Shown here: in pieces, positions 22,599 through 30,697 of the stretch
Position numbering within the stretch: the first letter of the stretch is position 1
How the letters are laid out: every line of letters starts with the position of its first letter
Assembly: GCA_001875365.1 (NCBI GenBank)
Contig: MIYX01000021.1
Span: 1-37,978 of the forward strand
Reading direction: 5' to 3'
DNA: 37,978 nt
Source of the DNA: Marine Group III euryarchaeote CG-Epi4
GTDB taxonomy: Archaea > Thermoplasmatota > Poseidoniia > MGIII > CG-Epi1
Program-made: the position numbers and the translations under genes
The notes under the pieces: model-generated
Databases searched by the model: none
What the model was told of the DNA's origin: nothing
What the model saw: the letters and a program-made list of their open reading frames with translations, nothing else

Positions 22599-25538
22599 CT
22601 AAAACTTCTTCTTTCGACTAAATGAAATAATCGTGATAATAAGTATTGTACTAATTAATCCCAATGAAGGAAGTGGAGAGTCTTCCTCCTCCTCTACAAC
22701 GGTATCATCAATCAAGTCAGATTTTAAGACTGAAAATGGTAAAGTTAGTTTAACTGACTTGGATGAATCACTACTCAAAGTAACATTAAGAATACCTGAC
22801 GTATCTGAAGCGGCCTGAGTAACTGGAGGGCGAACCTCAACCATAATTTCTTCATAGCTTCCAGGTTCGAGGGACAGTGTCTCCTTTGGCAATGTAAACC
22901 AGGAAGATCTCTTGCCTTCTAATGTTAAAGATAAGGTTTCTACTGTATTTCCATTATTTGTAATTAAAACTCTAAAAGAACCTGATAAACCTGCAGTGAC
23001 GTCTCCTGCAGTCGTTTTCAGTTCAACATCGATATCTGCTTTTTCTTCAACATATACTGTAAAATCTATTGAAGTCATTTGATTCGACTGATCTGATGAT
23101 ATCTTAGAATTAATCGTACTGTTACCTCCAAAAACATTAGCCGGAACTTGAACGTTCAGATATACTGTTTTTGAGTCTTGAGGTTGTAGAGTAAATGAAG
23201 ATTCGGTATAAGTCCCAATCCATCCTGAAGGTAAAGTAGGCGAGGGTAAAGTGATATAATCTACATCATTGCCAATATTCTTAATTGTTAATTGGAAAGG
23301 TATTGTATCTCCTGACACTCCAGTTTTTGCGTCTGAAGGTATGTCTACTGAGAATAGATATGTGGGGTTTGTCATTATCTTAAAACTTTGACTAGTTTCA
23401 AATTTATTATTGAGTGATGAAGTGCCTACTAAATTTAAGAAAAGGCCATTAGTGTTTGCAGCTTCGTTATCTGGAGTTGTAATTTCAAGAACAAACTCTG
23501 TTGTTGCTCCTTTAGCAATGTTTAATGAATTCAGGCAATTTCCACTAAATAACACACAGTATGTCCAAGTTGATGGAAGGCCATCTACAGTTAAATCAAT
23601 TTCGTCATCAGCATTTGCATTATTATCTATTGTAACTGCGAATTGGTGTGTAACTCCAGGGTCTCCTGTAGATTGGTCAGAAGCAATGATTATTGCAAAA
23701 TTGGCATAATATTCTATCTTAACAGACAAATCAATAGAATCTACCTTAATTCCTGATGAAGATAACTTAATATCAATTGAAAAGTTGTAATAACCTGGGT
23801 TTTCATTTTGTGGGACTTCAAAAGGAAGAGTGAATGTTTCTGTCCCCCCGAAAGGATTTAAACCCTGAGTCTCAAAAATTAAGGTATCATCAAATTTCCA
23901 ATCGCTTGGTACATTATATCCTTCACTAATTTTATAGCTCTCCACACTATTACCGTTGTTAATTATAGTTACATTAAATTGATTACTATTTCCAGGATAC
24001 ATTGTAGGAACAGTTGAAGACATAACATTTTGATTGTAAACCGTGTTTACTGTCGAAATTACATCAATATCTGCATTAGCTGCTGAATCATCATGTGATT
24101 CGGCCGTAAATGTAAAAGAAGCTTCATCAGTTGCTCTTGCTGAGGAAGGAACCTTAACTAACATTTGAACATCTTCTGAATTTCCATTGGCAAGATTTAC
24201 AATTGTATATTTGCTCAAAGAAACTACCCAAGCGTTACAAGAATCACATATTTCAAAACCTAAATTAATATCATCAGGATCTGAACCTGTATTCATGACT
24301 GAAATTGTGTAAGTTAAAGTAGAACCTGGATTTCCATTTAGAGTGTCTTGAGGGGAAGACAATGATACTCCCCTTTCAGGAATTCTAATTATTGTATTAA
24401 CTTCTAAGTCATCATCAAATTGCTCTCTGCTTTTTGAATTAATGTAGATAGCTGTTAGTAAAGAGTCTTCTTCTTCTGAGTCCTCAGGAGAATAGATAGT
24501 CAATACTACAGTATAAGTTTCATCTGGACCCAAATCATCTATTTCAAATTGGCTTAAATTTGAGAGCCACCCTTCTTCATCATCAGAAGTAATAGTCAAA
24601 GCGAAAGAATCGGTTTCATCACCACTGTTTGTAATTGATAAATCGTAAATTATCATGCTTCCAGGTATAACTTGCTTTGATTCAAAATCTGAAACTATTT
24701 CTACATCATAAACTCGCCCATCTTCTACAGTTGTATTTGTAGTTCCAAATCCATAAATGTAATTATAATTTGATTCTTGAACTCTTGCAATAACTTCAAT
24801 TAGTGCATACTCATCTACTGCAGCAGTACTAGGAATACTTACGGCCATTTCAAATTCATGCGAGACACCTGGATCGAGGTCTATTGAGGAAATGCTAGTT
24901 GAAGCTATCCAGTCTTTAGGTAGTACGCCTGTGGCAATCGTAAAATTATCTGGATTATTGCCAGAGTTTGTTATTCTTACAGAATAGCTCAATGAGTCTC
25001 CTCTATTACCTGCCTTTGAATCACCTTGCCTTAGCTCAATATCTACAGCGTATGTCATTTCAATATCTATAACCTGATCTTCCATACTTATGACTGAAGT
25101 ATCATTTTGAGAAGTTGCCCTTAATGTAAAAGTCATTTGGGATTCATCGTAAACATCTTGAATCGGTGTTTGAAAGTTAAAATCAACAATTTCTTGATCT
25201 CCCGAATCGATTGTGATGGTTTCACGACTTGAATTTGCAAACCACCCCAAGTCATTCTCTTCCCAACTAATACTCAAATTATATGTATCCGGCAATGATC
25301 CAGTATTAGAAATTAAAAATGCTATGGTTGCAAACTCATTTCTAGTTAAAGATTCAAAACCCGTATTGTCTCCATAAAACTCAATGTTAACACCATAGCT
25401 CGATCTTGCCAAATCAATTTCTTCGGCAAATAAAAGTTGAGAATCGCTGTAAACAAAAGTACTACTAACTCCAGCAATAGGTGCTGCCAAAATTAAGGCG
25501 ATGAGCGAAACAAAAAAAGAATTAAAACCTTTCTTCAT
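22599..25538 (-). CDS. large surface protein with eight NEW3/CARDB-like Ig domains and a C-terminal membrane anchor
   Basis: A 979-residue secreted protein. MKKGFNSFFVSLIALILAAP is a signal peptide. About eight beta-sandwich repeats of 105-120 residues follow, each with a core such as YSVRITNSGNNPDNF, YDLSITNSGDETDSF, YTISVMNTGSDPDDI, FNVTIINNGNSVESY or FRVLITNNGNTVETL, then a W-containing strand and a PxxS-type ending. This pattern fits NEW3 or CARDB domains. Asn-x-Ser/Thr sites are frequent, suggesting N-glycosylation. The C-terminus has an acidic linker (VVEEEEDSPL), a hydrophobic segment (LGLISTILIITIISF) and SRKKKF, like archaeosortase/PGF-CTERM-type sorting tails but without PGF. The ATG at 25538 is 26 bp from a TATA box, favouring it over 25547. 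Two domains hold Cys pairs. Likely S-layer-like or adhesive. Confidence 0.8.
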   Translation of the reverse strand: MKKGFNSFFVSLIALILAAPIAGVSSTFVYSDSQLLFAEEIDLARSSYGVNIEFYGDNTGFESLTRNEFATIAFLISNTGSLPDTYNLSISWEENDLGWFANSSRETITIDSGDQEIVDFNFQTPIQDVYDESQMTFTLRATSQNDTSVISMEDQVIDIEMTYAVDIELRQGDSKAGNRGDSLSYSVRITNSGNNPDNFTIATGVLPKDWIASTSISSIDLDPGVSHEFEMAVSIPSTAAVDEYALIEVIARVQESNYNYIYGFGTTNTTVEDGRVYDVEIVSDFESKQVIPGSMIIYDLSITNSGDETDSFALTITSDDEEGWLSNLSQFEIDDLGPDETYTVVLTIYSPEDSEEEDSLLTAIYINSKSREQFDDDLEVNTIIRIPERGVSLSSPQDTLNGNPGSTLTYTISVMNTGSDPDDINLGFEICDSCNAWVVSLSKYTIVNLANGNSEDVQMLVKVPSSARATDEASFTFTAESHDDSAANADIDVISTVNTVYNQNVMSSTVPTMYPGNSNQFNVTIINNGNSVESYKISEGYNVPSDWKFDDTLIFETQGLNPFGGTETFTLPFEVPQNENPGYYNFSIDIKLSSSGIKVDSIDLSVKIEYYANFAIIIASDQSTGDPGVTHQFAVTIDNNANADDEIDLTVDGLPSTWTYCVLFSGNCLNSLNIAKGATTEFVLEITTPDNEAANTNGLFLNLVGTSSLNNKFETSQSFKIMTNPTYLFSVDIPSDAKTGVSGDTIPFQLTIKNIGNDVDYITLPSPTLPSGWIGTYTESSFTLQPQDSKTVYLNVQVPANVFGGNSTINSKISSDQSNQMTSIDFTVYVEEKADIDVELKTTAGDVTAGLSGSFRVLITNNGNTVETLSLTLEGKRSSWFTLPKETLSLEPGSYEEIMVEVRPPVTQAASDTSGILNVTLSSDSSKSVKLTLPFSVLKSDLIDDTVVEEEEDSPLPSLGLISTILIITIISFSRKKKF

Positions 25539-25559
25539 AGATATCATTAGAGTAGAAAG

Positions 25560-25568
25560 TTTATATAA
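25560..25568 (-). promoter_or_regulatory. TATA box of the surface protein operon
   Basis: TTATATAAA on the minus strand is centred 26 bp before the ATG at 25538. It directly follows the stop codon of the upstream gene, so the surface protein, Nop5-like and DUF368 genes can be transcribed separately from the two genes before them. Confidence 0.6.
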
Positions 25569-25907
25569 TTACTTACTATCTTCTTCAGTATTCATTTCCA
25601 TATATTTTGTAAGATTCTTAACTTCGATACGAAGGCTATTGATATCATCTTTAAGCCTAAGCATAGACACCTCAAAAGGCGTGAAACCCTGGGTAGATAA
25701 AGTCCTTGTAGCTATGAACATGCCAAGAAGTACTCCACCTAAAACTGCAGCCAAAGAAACTGTATAAACTGAAAATGCGTAAAATGTCAACAACGAACTT
25801 ACGTCAAATTGTATATAACCTGTTAAAAATAATATCAGATAAAGTAAAAATGCAACTACGAAACCAACTGTTGCTTGATATGCGAGAGGAGCTTGAGTTA
25901 TATTCAT
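25569..25907 (-). CDS. small membrane protein with C-terminal coiled coil
   Basis: A 112-residue protein of unknown function. Two membrane helices are seen at about 11-31 (QATVGFVVAFLLYLILFLTG) and 41-66 (FYAFSVYTVSLAAVLGGVLL), then a cytoplasmic heptad-like helix (EVSMLRLKDDINSLRIEVKN, about 79-98) and an acidic end. The ATG overlaps the stop of the preceding lipoprotein gene by four bases, so the two are co-translated and may work together at the membrane. No family is recognised. Confidence 0.65.
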   Translation of the reverse strand: MNITQAPLAYQATVGFVVAFLLYLILFLTGYIQFDVSSLLTFYAFSVYTVSLAAVLGGVLLGMFIATRTLSTQGFTPFEVSMLRLKDDINSLRIEVKNLTKYMEMNTEEDSK

Positions 25908-26350
25908 TGTCTATAATTTAGAGGCGTACTATAAGGCAGTTTCCATTCGTCTCCTTTTTCCTCTTCTCCTTCAATGATAAGTACATCTAAAACTATTCTT
26001 TCATCTGTAGAATCTTGATTCAAACGAAATTTACAATTCAGTTCCCAAAAAACTTCTGATAAATCTGCCTTAAAACTAAAAGAGACAAAATTATCTGAAT
26101 CCTTCGTCAAATCATCAAAAGATACTTTTTTTTGATAACTGTAAACTAAAGGAGCTATATCATTTCCAAGGCTTGACTCTATTGAAAAATTACCCATTTT
26201 AGTCCTAGGTACTGTGTATAAATAAATCCAAAAATCTTCTCCATCTGAATCAATTTGAAATGTTACAATTGTTCGATTTGGTGTTGAATCTGTACAGCCT
26301 GTAAATGAAGCTGTCAATAAAATCATTGTAAAAACAACGCTGCGAAACAT
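25904..26350 (-). CDS. predicted lipoprotein of unknown function
   Basis: A 148-residue protein starting MFRSVVFTMILLTASFTGCT, a signal peptide with a lipobox-like SFTGC, so Cys19 is the likely lipid-modified residue. The mature part is predicted beta-rich: VTFQIDSDGEDFWIYLYTVP, FVSFSFKADLSEVFWELNCK and ERIVLDVLIIEGEEEKGDEW. I see no known family. A TATA-like element (26372-26378) lies 25 bp upstream. It is the first gene of a two-gene unit with the membrane/coiled-coil protein. Confidence 0.65.
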   Translation of the reverse strand: MFRSVVFTMILLTASFTGCTDSTPNRTIVTFQIDSDGEDFWIYLYTVPRTKMGNFSIESSLGNDIAPLVYSYQKKVSFDDLTKDSDNFVSFSFKADLSEVFWELNCKFRLNQDSTDERIVLDVLIIEGEEEKGDEWKLPYSTPLNYRQ

Positions 26351-26371
26351 AACACTCTTTACAAATAGGGG

Positions 26372-26378
26372 ATAATAA
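26372..26378 (-). promoter_or_regulatory. TATA-like element of the lipoprotein gene
   Basis: TTATTAT on the minus strand is centred 25 bp before the ATG at 26350. The plus-strand gene at 26414 lies about 39 bp to the other side, so the element might also serve it with a short leader. Confidence 0.4.
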
Positions 26379-26413
26379 GGATACTCTCAAAAAGGGGCTT
26401 TCGTAAGCCAATT

Positions 26414-26857
26414 ATGCCTGCAACTGCATTTAGATTAATTTCTATTGAAGCAAAAAGTCATCGTAAAGCTACAAGACAAAAAGAATTGCAAATTAACCAT
26501 AGTACGACGATCTTATCGTCAAGAATAAAAAGCGATAATCAATTAAATGTAGAAATAAGATATTCCGTATCGTATGGTTTATTAGGTATGGTACAATTAG
26601 ATTGTGAAGTTACGTATTCTGGTAAAAAAAATGATGTAATTAAATCTGCACAAAGTCAGTGGGAAAAAAATCATAAACTACCTGAAAAAATGACTGGTGA
26701 ATTGTATAATAGAGTCTTGGGCGAGGGGTCTTTTGAAGTTCTAAATATAGCTAGGAAATTAGGACTTCCTCCTCCGTTTAAAATTGAAGTTCCACAAGTT
26801 AAAGTGGGAGAAAGTAAGAATATTAAGCCAAATATAAACAGCCCTGAAATAGCCTAA
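26414..26857 (+). CDS. conserved-looking soluble protein, SecB-like by shape only
   Basis: A 147-residue protein without membrane segments. It begins with a beta-rich part (FRLISIEAKSHRKATRQKEL, then LNVEIRYSVSYGLLGMVQLD), followed by CEVTYSGKKNDVIKSAQSQW and a helical segment ending in a proline-rich tail (LGLPPPFKIEVPQVKV). The order of beta-strands, a Trp-containing helix, and the helix before a LGLPPP tail recalls small archaeal proteins that bind peptides in a SecB-like way, but I cannot establish this by eye. It is the first gene of an operon continuing with a zinc-ribbon protein two bases later, then GatE. Confidence 0.6.
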   Translation: MPATAFRLISIEAKSHRKATRQKELQINHSTTILSSRIKSDNQLNVEIRYSVSYGLLGMVQLDCEVTYSGKKNDVIKSAQSQWEKNHKLPEKMTGELYNRVLGEGSFEVLNIARKLGLPPPFKIEVPQVKVGESKNIKPNINSPEIA

Positions 26858-26859
26858 AA

Positions 26860-27756
26860 ATGCCAAATATAAGCTTCAATTGTCCAAATTGTAATAAAAG
26901 TAATAAAATTACGCTAATGGGAGAGGACCAGGGAGTCTTTGAAAGAAAATGTAAAGAATGTGGAATTACTATTGAATTAACTGTTGAAAATAATGAATTA
27001 AAGAAAAATAGGATAAAGAAAAAATACAAACAAAAAACTAATAATAAAGTTCCTAGAGACTACGAAAAATACGATTTTAAAAAAAAAGATGTAAAAAAGA
27101 AAGAAACTCGCTTTTGGGTTAAAATAATTTCTTTTTTAATTTTGAGCGCATCAATAATGGGATTAATGACTGGAGGTTCTCTTTACTATGCACCCGAACA
27201 ATTCAGTGATTCTGAGGATATAAAAATATACTTGATTATTGAAAATAAAACTGATTATGTGAATAATGCTGTAATACTTATAGATAATAAAGAAACTAAT
27301 CAGACATATTCGGCAAATGGAACGTATAACGTATACTTGAAACCTGGAAAATATGAAATTAAAGTAAGTGCTGAAAGACATCGAACCTCTATTATGAATG
27401 TTTATATCCCTCCACAAGATTCAGACCTAACTTTAATTGATTACAGTTCAGGTCTTGAAGGAGTTAATCGTTTTACCTTTGAACTTGAAGAAGGTGAAGG
27501 AAATATTTCTCTAGATGAGAATACATATCTGAAAATGCTTAATTGGTGTCCAATTCTAATTTTACTATTTTCGTCAATAGGTGTTTGGGGATCATGGGTT
27601 ACATACACTTTACAATCTTATAAAAATGCTCAAATCGGAGCCTTCTTTTCAATAATGGCTATGGGATTCTTGATTATAGGGCCGTTATTAGGAATTATTG
27701 CATTAGTTCTCTTACCAAAAATAAAAAAACATTTCACCGGTCATTTTAAAAAGTAG
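26860..27756 (+). CDS. zinc-ribbon membrane protein with PEGA/Ig-like domain
   Basis: A 298-residue protein with the same plan as the one at 8793. Residues 8-37 form a zinc ribbon (CPNC and CKEC pairs). A very lysine-rich cytoplasmic stretch follows (about 48-85). A membrane helix lies at about 88-108 (KIISFLILSASIMGLMTGGS). An outside beta-sandwich at about 122-210 includes YVNNAVILIDNKETNQTYSA and NVYLKPGKYEIKVSAERHRT, resembling PEGA or carboxypeptidase-regulatory domains. Two final hydrophobic segments occur at about 225-250 and 260-290. It starts two bases after the preceding stop and ends 17 bases before gatE. Function unknown; it may be a membrane sensor or envelope factor. Confidence 0.7.
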   Translation: MPNISFNCPNCNKSNKITLMGEDQGVFERKCKECGITIELTVENNELKKNRIKKKYKQKTNNKVPRDYEKYDFKKKDVKKKETRFWVKIISFLILSASIMGLMTGGSLYYAPEQFSDSEDIKIYLIIENKTDYVNNAVILIDNKETNQTYSANGTYNVYLKPGKYEIKVSAERHRTSIMNVYIPPQDSDLTLIDYSSGLEGVNRFTFELEEGEGNISLDENTYLKMLNWCPILILLFSSIGVWGSWVTYTLQSYKNAQIGAFFSIMAMGFLIIGPLLGIIALVLLPKIKKHFTGHFKK

Positions 27757-27773
27757 ATATCAGAGTTAAGAAG

Positions 27774-29492
27774 GTGGCGCTTAAAGCAGGACTCGAAATT
27801 CATCAGCAATTAAACAGTGGAAAACTATTTTGCAATTGTGATTTTAATGAGACTGGAAAAGATTTATTGTTTAAGAGAAAACTGCATGCTACTTCAAGTG
27901 AGATGGGAGAAGTAGATATCGCTGCAAAAACTGAACAAATTAAATTGTTTACTTATTATAATAAAAGCTGTAACTGTCTAATTTATGCTGATGAAGAGCC
28001 TCCAAGAGGACCAAACAAAGATGCTGTTAAAATTGCCTTACAATTTGCTAAATTGGTCGGAGCAAAAGCTGTTGAAGAAATGCATTTCATGAGGAAAGTG
28101 GTAGTAGATGGATCAAATACAAGTGGATTTCAAAGAACAGGACTAATAGCAACCGGAGGGAATATTGAATACGATGGGAAAATACTTGAACTTGACCAGT
28201 TATGTCTTGAAGAAGATTCATGTAGGCATGGAGACGAAAATCACGAGTATCTGCTAGATAGGCTTGGAATTCCTCTTTTAGAAATTACTACTAAACCTCA
28301 ATTGAATGATAGTAAAGATGTGCAAAGCGCTGCAAAGGCGATTGGAAGACTGCTCAGAGCATGTAATGTTAAGCGGGGACTCGGGACAATTAGGCAAGAT
28401 GTGAATGTTTCAGTAAATAATGGACAAAGAGTTGAATTGAAAGGATTCCAAGACTTAAGCTCGATGCCTAAGGTAGTCGAAAATGAAGTGAAAAGACAGA
28501 CTAATCTGAATAAGATTGAGAAAGGAGATATTGGCCGAGTAACCATCGTAAATGATTGTTTTAAAAATAAAAAAGAATTTGCTCTAGCCCTAAAAATAGA
28601 TAACTGGAAAGGTATTTTAGGGAATAAGAATTCTCCGAATAATCATGTACGGATGGGTAAAGAACTTGCTAATTACGCTAAAAGAGCTGGAATGAAGGGA
28701 ATTATGCACAGTGACGAGTTACCAGCTTACGGAATCGGCGACGACGAAACAAATAAAATCAAAAGAACGCTCAAATGCAAAGAAAATGATGCATTCATTC
28801 TCATGTTTGGTGAAGAAAAAAAAGTTGAAAATGCAATGAATCTGGTAATTGAAAGAATTAAAACTAATGGGGTTCCAGCTGAAGTAAGAAAAGTTACTCC
28901 TGAAAATCTTACCACATATTTAAGACCAATGCCTGGCGCATCAAGGATGTACCCTGAAACTGATATTGCACCATTAAAAATTAGTAACATAAAAGTACCA
29001 AAACCTGAAACACTAGATGAAAGAGAGAAGAACTTACCACTTAATGACGAGGAATCAAAACAGCTTGTAAATAGAGATTTAGACGAACAGTTTAATTATT
29101 TGAATAATAGATACGAACAACCAAAATTAATCTCCCGTATTTTACTACATACATTACCGCAATTGAAAGACAATGGGAAAAGTATAATAATTAGTGATTT
29201 AGAAAAAGTTCTAGACTTATTTAAAGATGGAAAACTTGTTAAAGAAGGCATCTCAAATGCGCTAATTCAATCAAGTAACAATGAAGAAATCCAAATTAAT
29301 AGTGGAAACGTACACAATGAAGTTCAAGAATTTGTAGATAATTTAATTAAAGATAGAGAAAAATTCATAAGGGAAAGAGGAATGGGAGCTGTCGGTGCTT
29401 TAATGGGTCCTGTAATGTCAGAATTTAGAGGGAAAATGGATGGCGGAGACATAAACAAAATGTTAATGAAAAAAATTAAGGAGCTTCTGTGA
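27774..29492 (+). CDS. gatE: Glu-tRNA(Gln) amidotransferase subunit E
   Basis: A 572-residue GatE, the tRNA-binding kinase/transamidase subunit of the archaea-specific GatDE complex that turns Glu-tRNA-Gln into Gln-tRNA-Gln. The N-terminus carries the signature GLEIHQQLNSGKLFCNCDFN (residues 6-25), followed by DEEPPRGPNKDAV, the GatB/E cradle segments (FQRTGLIATGGNIEYDGK, LGIPLLEITT, LGTIRQDVNVSV), the inserted AspRS-like (GAD) domain, RPMPGASRMYPETDIAPLKI and a C-terminal tail domain with a MGAVGALMGPVMSEFRGKMD motif. The cysteines of FCNC probably bind zinc. It is somewhat shorter than the 610-630 typical residues. The start is GTG. GatD is not in the window. It fits with GluRS at 5655. Confidence 0.93.
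   Translation: MALKAGLEIHQQLNSGKLFCNCDFNETGKDLLFKRKLHATSSEMGEVDIAAKTEQIKLFTYYNKSCNCLIYADEEPPRGPNKDAVKIALQFAKLVGAKAVEEMHFMRKVVVDGSNTSGFQRTGLIATGGNIEYDGKILELDQLCLEEDSCRHGDENHEYLLDRLGIPLLEITTKPQLNDSKDVQSAAKAIGRLLRACNVKRGLGTIRQDVNVSVNNGQRVELKGFQDLSSMPKVVENEVKRQTNLNKIEKGDIGRVTIVNDCFKNKKEFALALKIDNWKGILGNKNSPNNHVRMGKELANYAKRAGMKGIMHSDELPAYGIGDDETNKIKRTLKCKENDAFILMFGEEKKVENAMNLVIERIKTNGVPAEVRKVTPENLTTYLRPMPGASRMYPETDIAPLKISNIKVPKPETLDEREKNLPLNDEESKQLVNRDLDEQFNYLNNRYEQPKLISRILLHTLPQLKDNGKSIIISDLEKVLDLFKDGKLVKEGISNALIQSSNNEEIQINSGNVHNEVQEFVDNLIKDREKFIRERGMGAVGALMGPVMSEFRGKMDGGDINKMLMKKIKELL
29478..29483 (+). promoter_or_regulatory. ribosome binding site of the nucleotidyltransferase gene
   Basis: AAGGAG lies five bases before the GTG at 29489, inside the end of gatE. 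It fixes the start of the next gene and shows Shine-Dalgarno initiation within the operon. Confidence 0.6.
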
Positions 29493-30697
29493 TTAAGGAA
29501 GCTCTAATTTTAGCTGCGGGAAAAGGTAGCCGAATGTGGCCCTTAACTGAGACCTATCCAAAACCGTTGCTTCCTTTGTGTGGCAACCCAATAATTGAAT
29601 ACCAAATTAAAGCATTAAGAAATGTTGGTGTAGCGAAAATAAATATATTAATTGGACATAGAATGAAAGAAATTTCTGATTTAGTTGGGAATGGTGGAAA
29701 ATATGGTGTTGAAATTAATTACATTGTTCAAAACAAGCAAAAAGGTACCGGGCACGCAGTTTCTTTAGCTGAGAAACACATTGATGGAGCATTCTTTTGC
29801 TTAAATGGAGATACTCTAATTAATGAGGAAAATTTAAATTTATTATCCAAACAAAAAGGCAGTATGGTTATGATGATTACTGATGTTGACGACGGTGAAA
29901 AATTCGGTGCGGTTCAAACGAAAAATGGTATTCTTGAGTCCATTATCGAGAAAGGTATCAAAGGGCCCGCATCAATAAACGCTGGAATATATCTATTTAA
30001 TAAAAAAATATTCCAGTCTTTGAAATCTATTGAGAGATCTGTTAGGGGTGAATTAGAACTAACGGACGCTTTGAAATTAAATAAAATATATACCGTTAAT
30101 TATCAAGGATTCTGGAAAGATATTGGATCTCCATGGGATTTACTAACGGCTAATGAAGTCTGTATTGATCACATTCTGAATAATATTGAAGGTACCGTGG
30201 AAGATAATGTAAGTATAAAGGGCAATGTACACTTAGGTAAAAATTCAGTAATAAAGTCTGGGACTTATATTGAAGGACCACTTTGGATAGGTGAAAATTG
30301 TATAATCGGACCTAACGCTTATCTTAGAAAAGGAACGGTATTGTGTGGAGAAAATAAAGTAGGGGCTTCTTCCGAAATTAAAAATTCAATCTTATTTAAG
30401 GGCGCAAAAGCACCACATCATAATTACGTGGGTGATTCAATCATAGGAAAAAACTGTAATTTGGGTTCCGGAACTAAAGTTGCTAACTTAAGATTGGATA
30501 AAGAAGAAATACATGTCATTCACAAGGGTAAACGTACGAATACTTCTAGAAGAAAATTAGGAGTAATCATGGGAGATAACGTTGCAACCGGGATTAATGC
30601 ATCTATAAATTCGGGCACCATTATTGGAAGCGAAACCCAAATTGGTCCAAATGCTCTAATCTCTGGCACATATGAAAGTAAAAGTTTGATAATATAA
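29489..30697 (+). CDS. GlmU-like sugar-1-phosphate nucleotidyltransferase with left-handed beta-helix
   Basis: A 402-residue bifunctional-type enzyme. The N-terminal nucleotidyltransferase domain has LILAAGKGSRMWPLTETYPK (6-25), CLNGDTLI with the metal-binding Asp, and FWKDIGSPWDLL. The C-terminal part (about 235-400) is a hexapeptide-repeat acyltransferase helix with KAPHHNYVGDSIIGKNCNLG and ASINSGTIIGSETQIGPNAL. The histidine pair and SGTxxANLRxD pattern match the archaeal ST0452-like enzymes that acetylate glucosamine-1-phosphate or galactosamine-1-phosphate and make UDP- or dTDP-sugars. It is likely to supply UDP-GlcNAc for glycan synthesis. It starts inside the gatE stop (GTGA) and its TAA shares a base with the next ATG. 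Confidence 0.88.
   Translation: MIKEALILAAGKGSRMWPLTETYPKPLLPLCGNPIIEYQIKALRNVGVAKINILIGHRMKEISDLVGNGGKYGVEINYIVQNKQKGTGHAVSLAEKHIDGAFFCLNGDTLINEENLNLLSKQKGSMVMMITDVDDGEKFGAVQTKNGILESIIEKGIKGPASINAGIYLFNKKIFQSLKSIERSVRGELELTDALKLNKIYTVNYQGFWKDIGSPWDLLTANEVCIDHILNNIEGTVEDNVSIKGNVHLGKNSVIKSGTYIEGPLWIGENCIIGPNAYLRKGTVLCGENKVGASSEIKNSILFKGAKAPHHNYVGDSIIGKNCNLGSGTKVANLRLDKEEIHVIHKGKRTNTSRRKLGVIMGDNVATGINASINSGTIIGSETQIGPNALISGTYESKSLII

Noticed and set aside
22663..25400. The Ig-domain repeats of the surface protein as a DNA-level tandem repeat.
   Set aside because: The repeats are seen only in protein pattern; the DNA copies have diverged and do not form an array.
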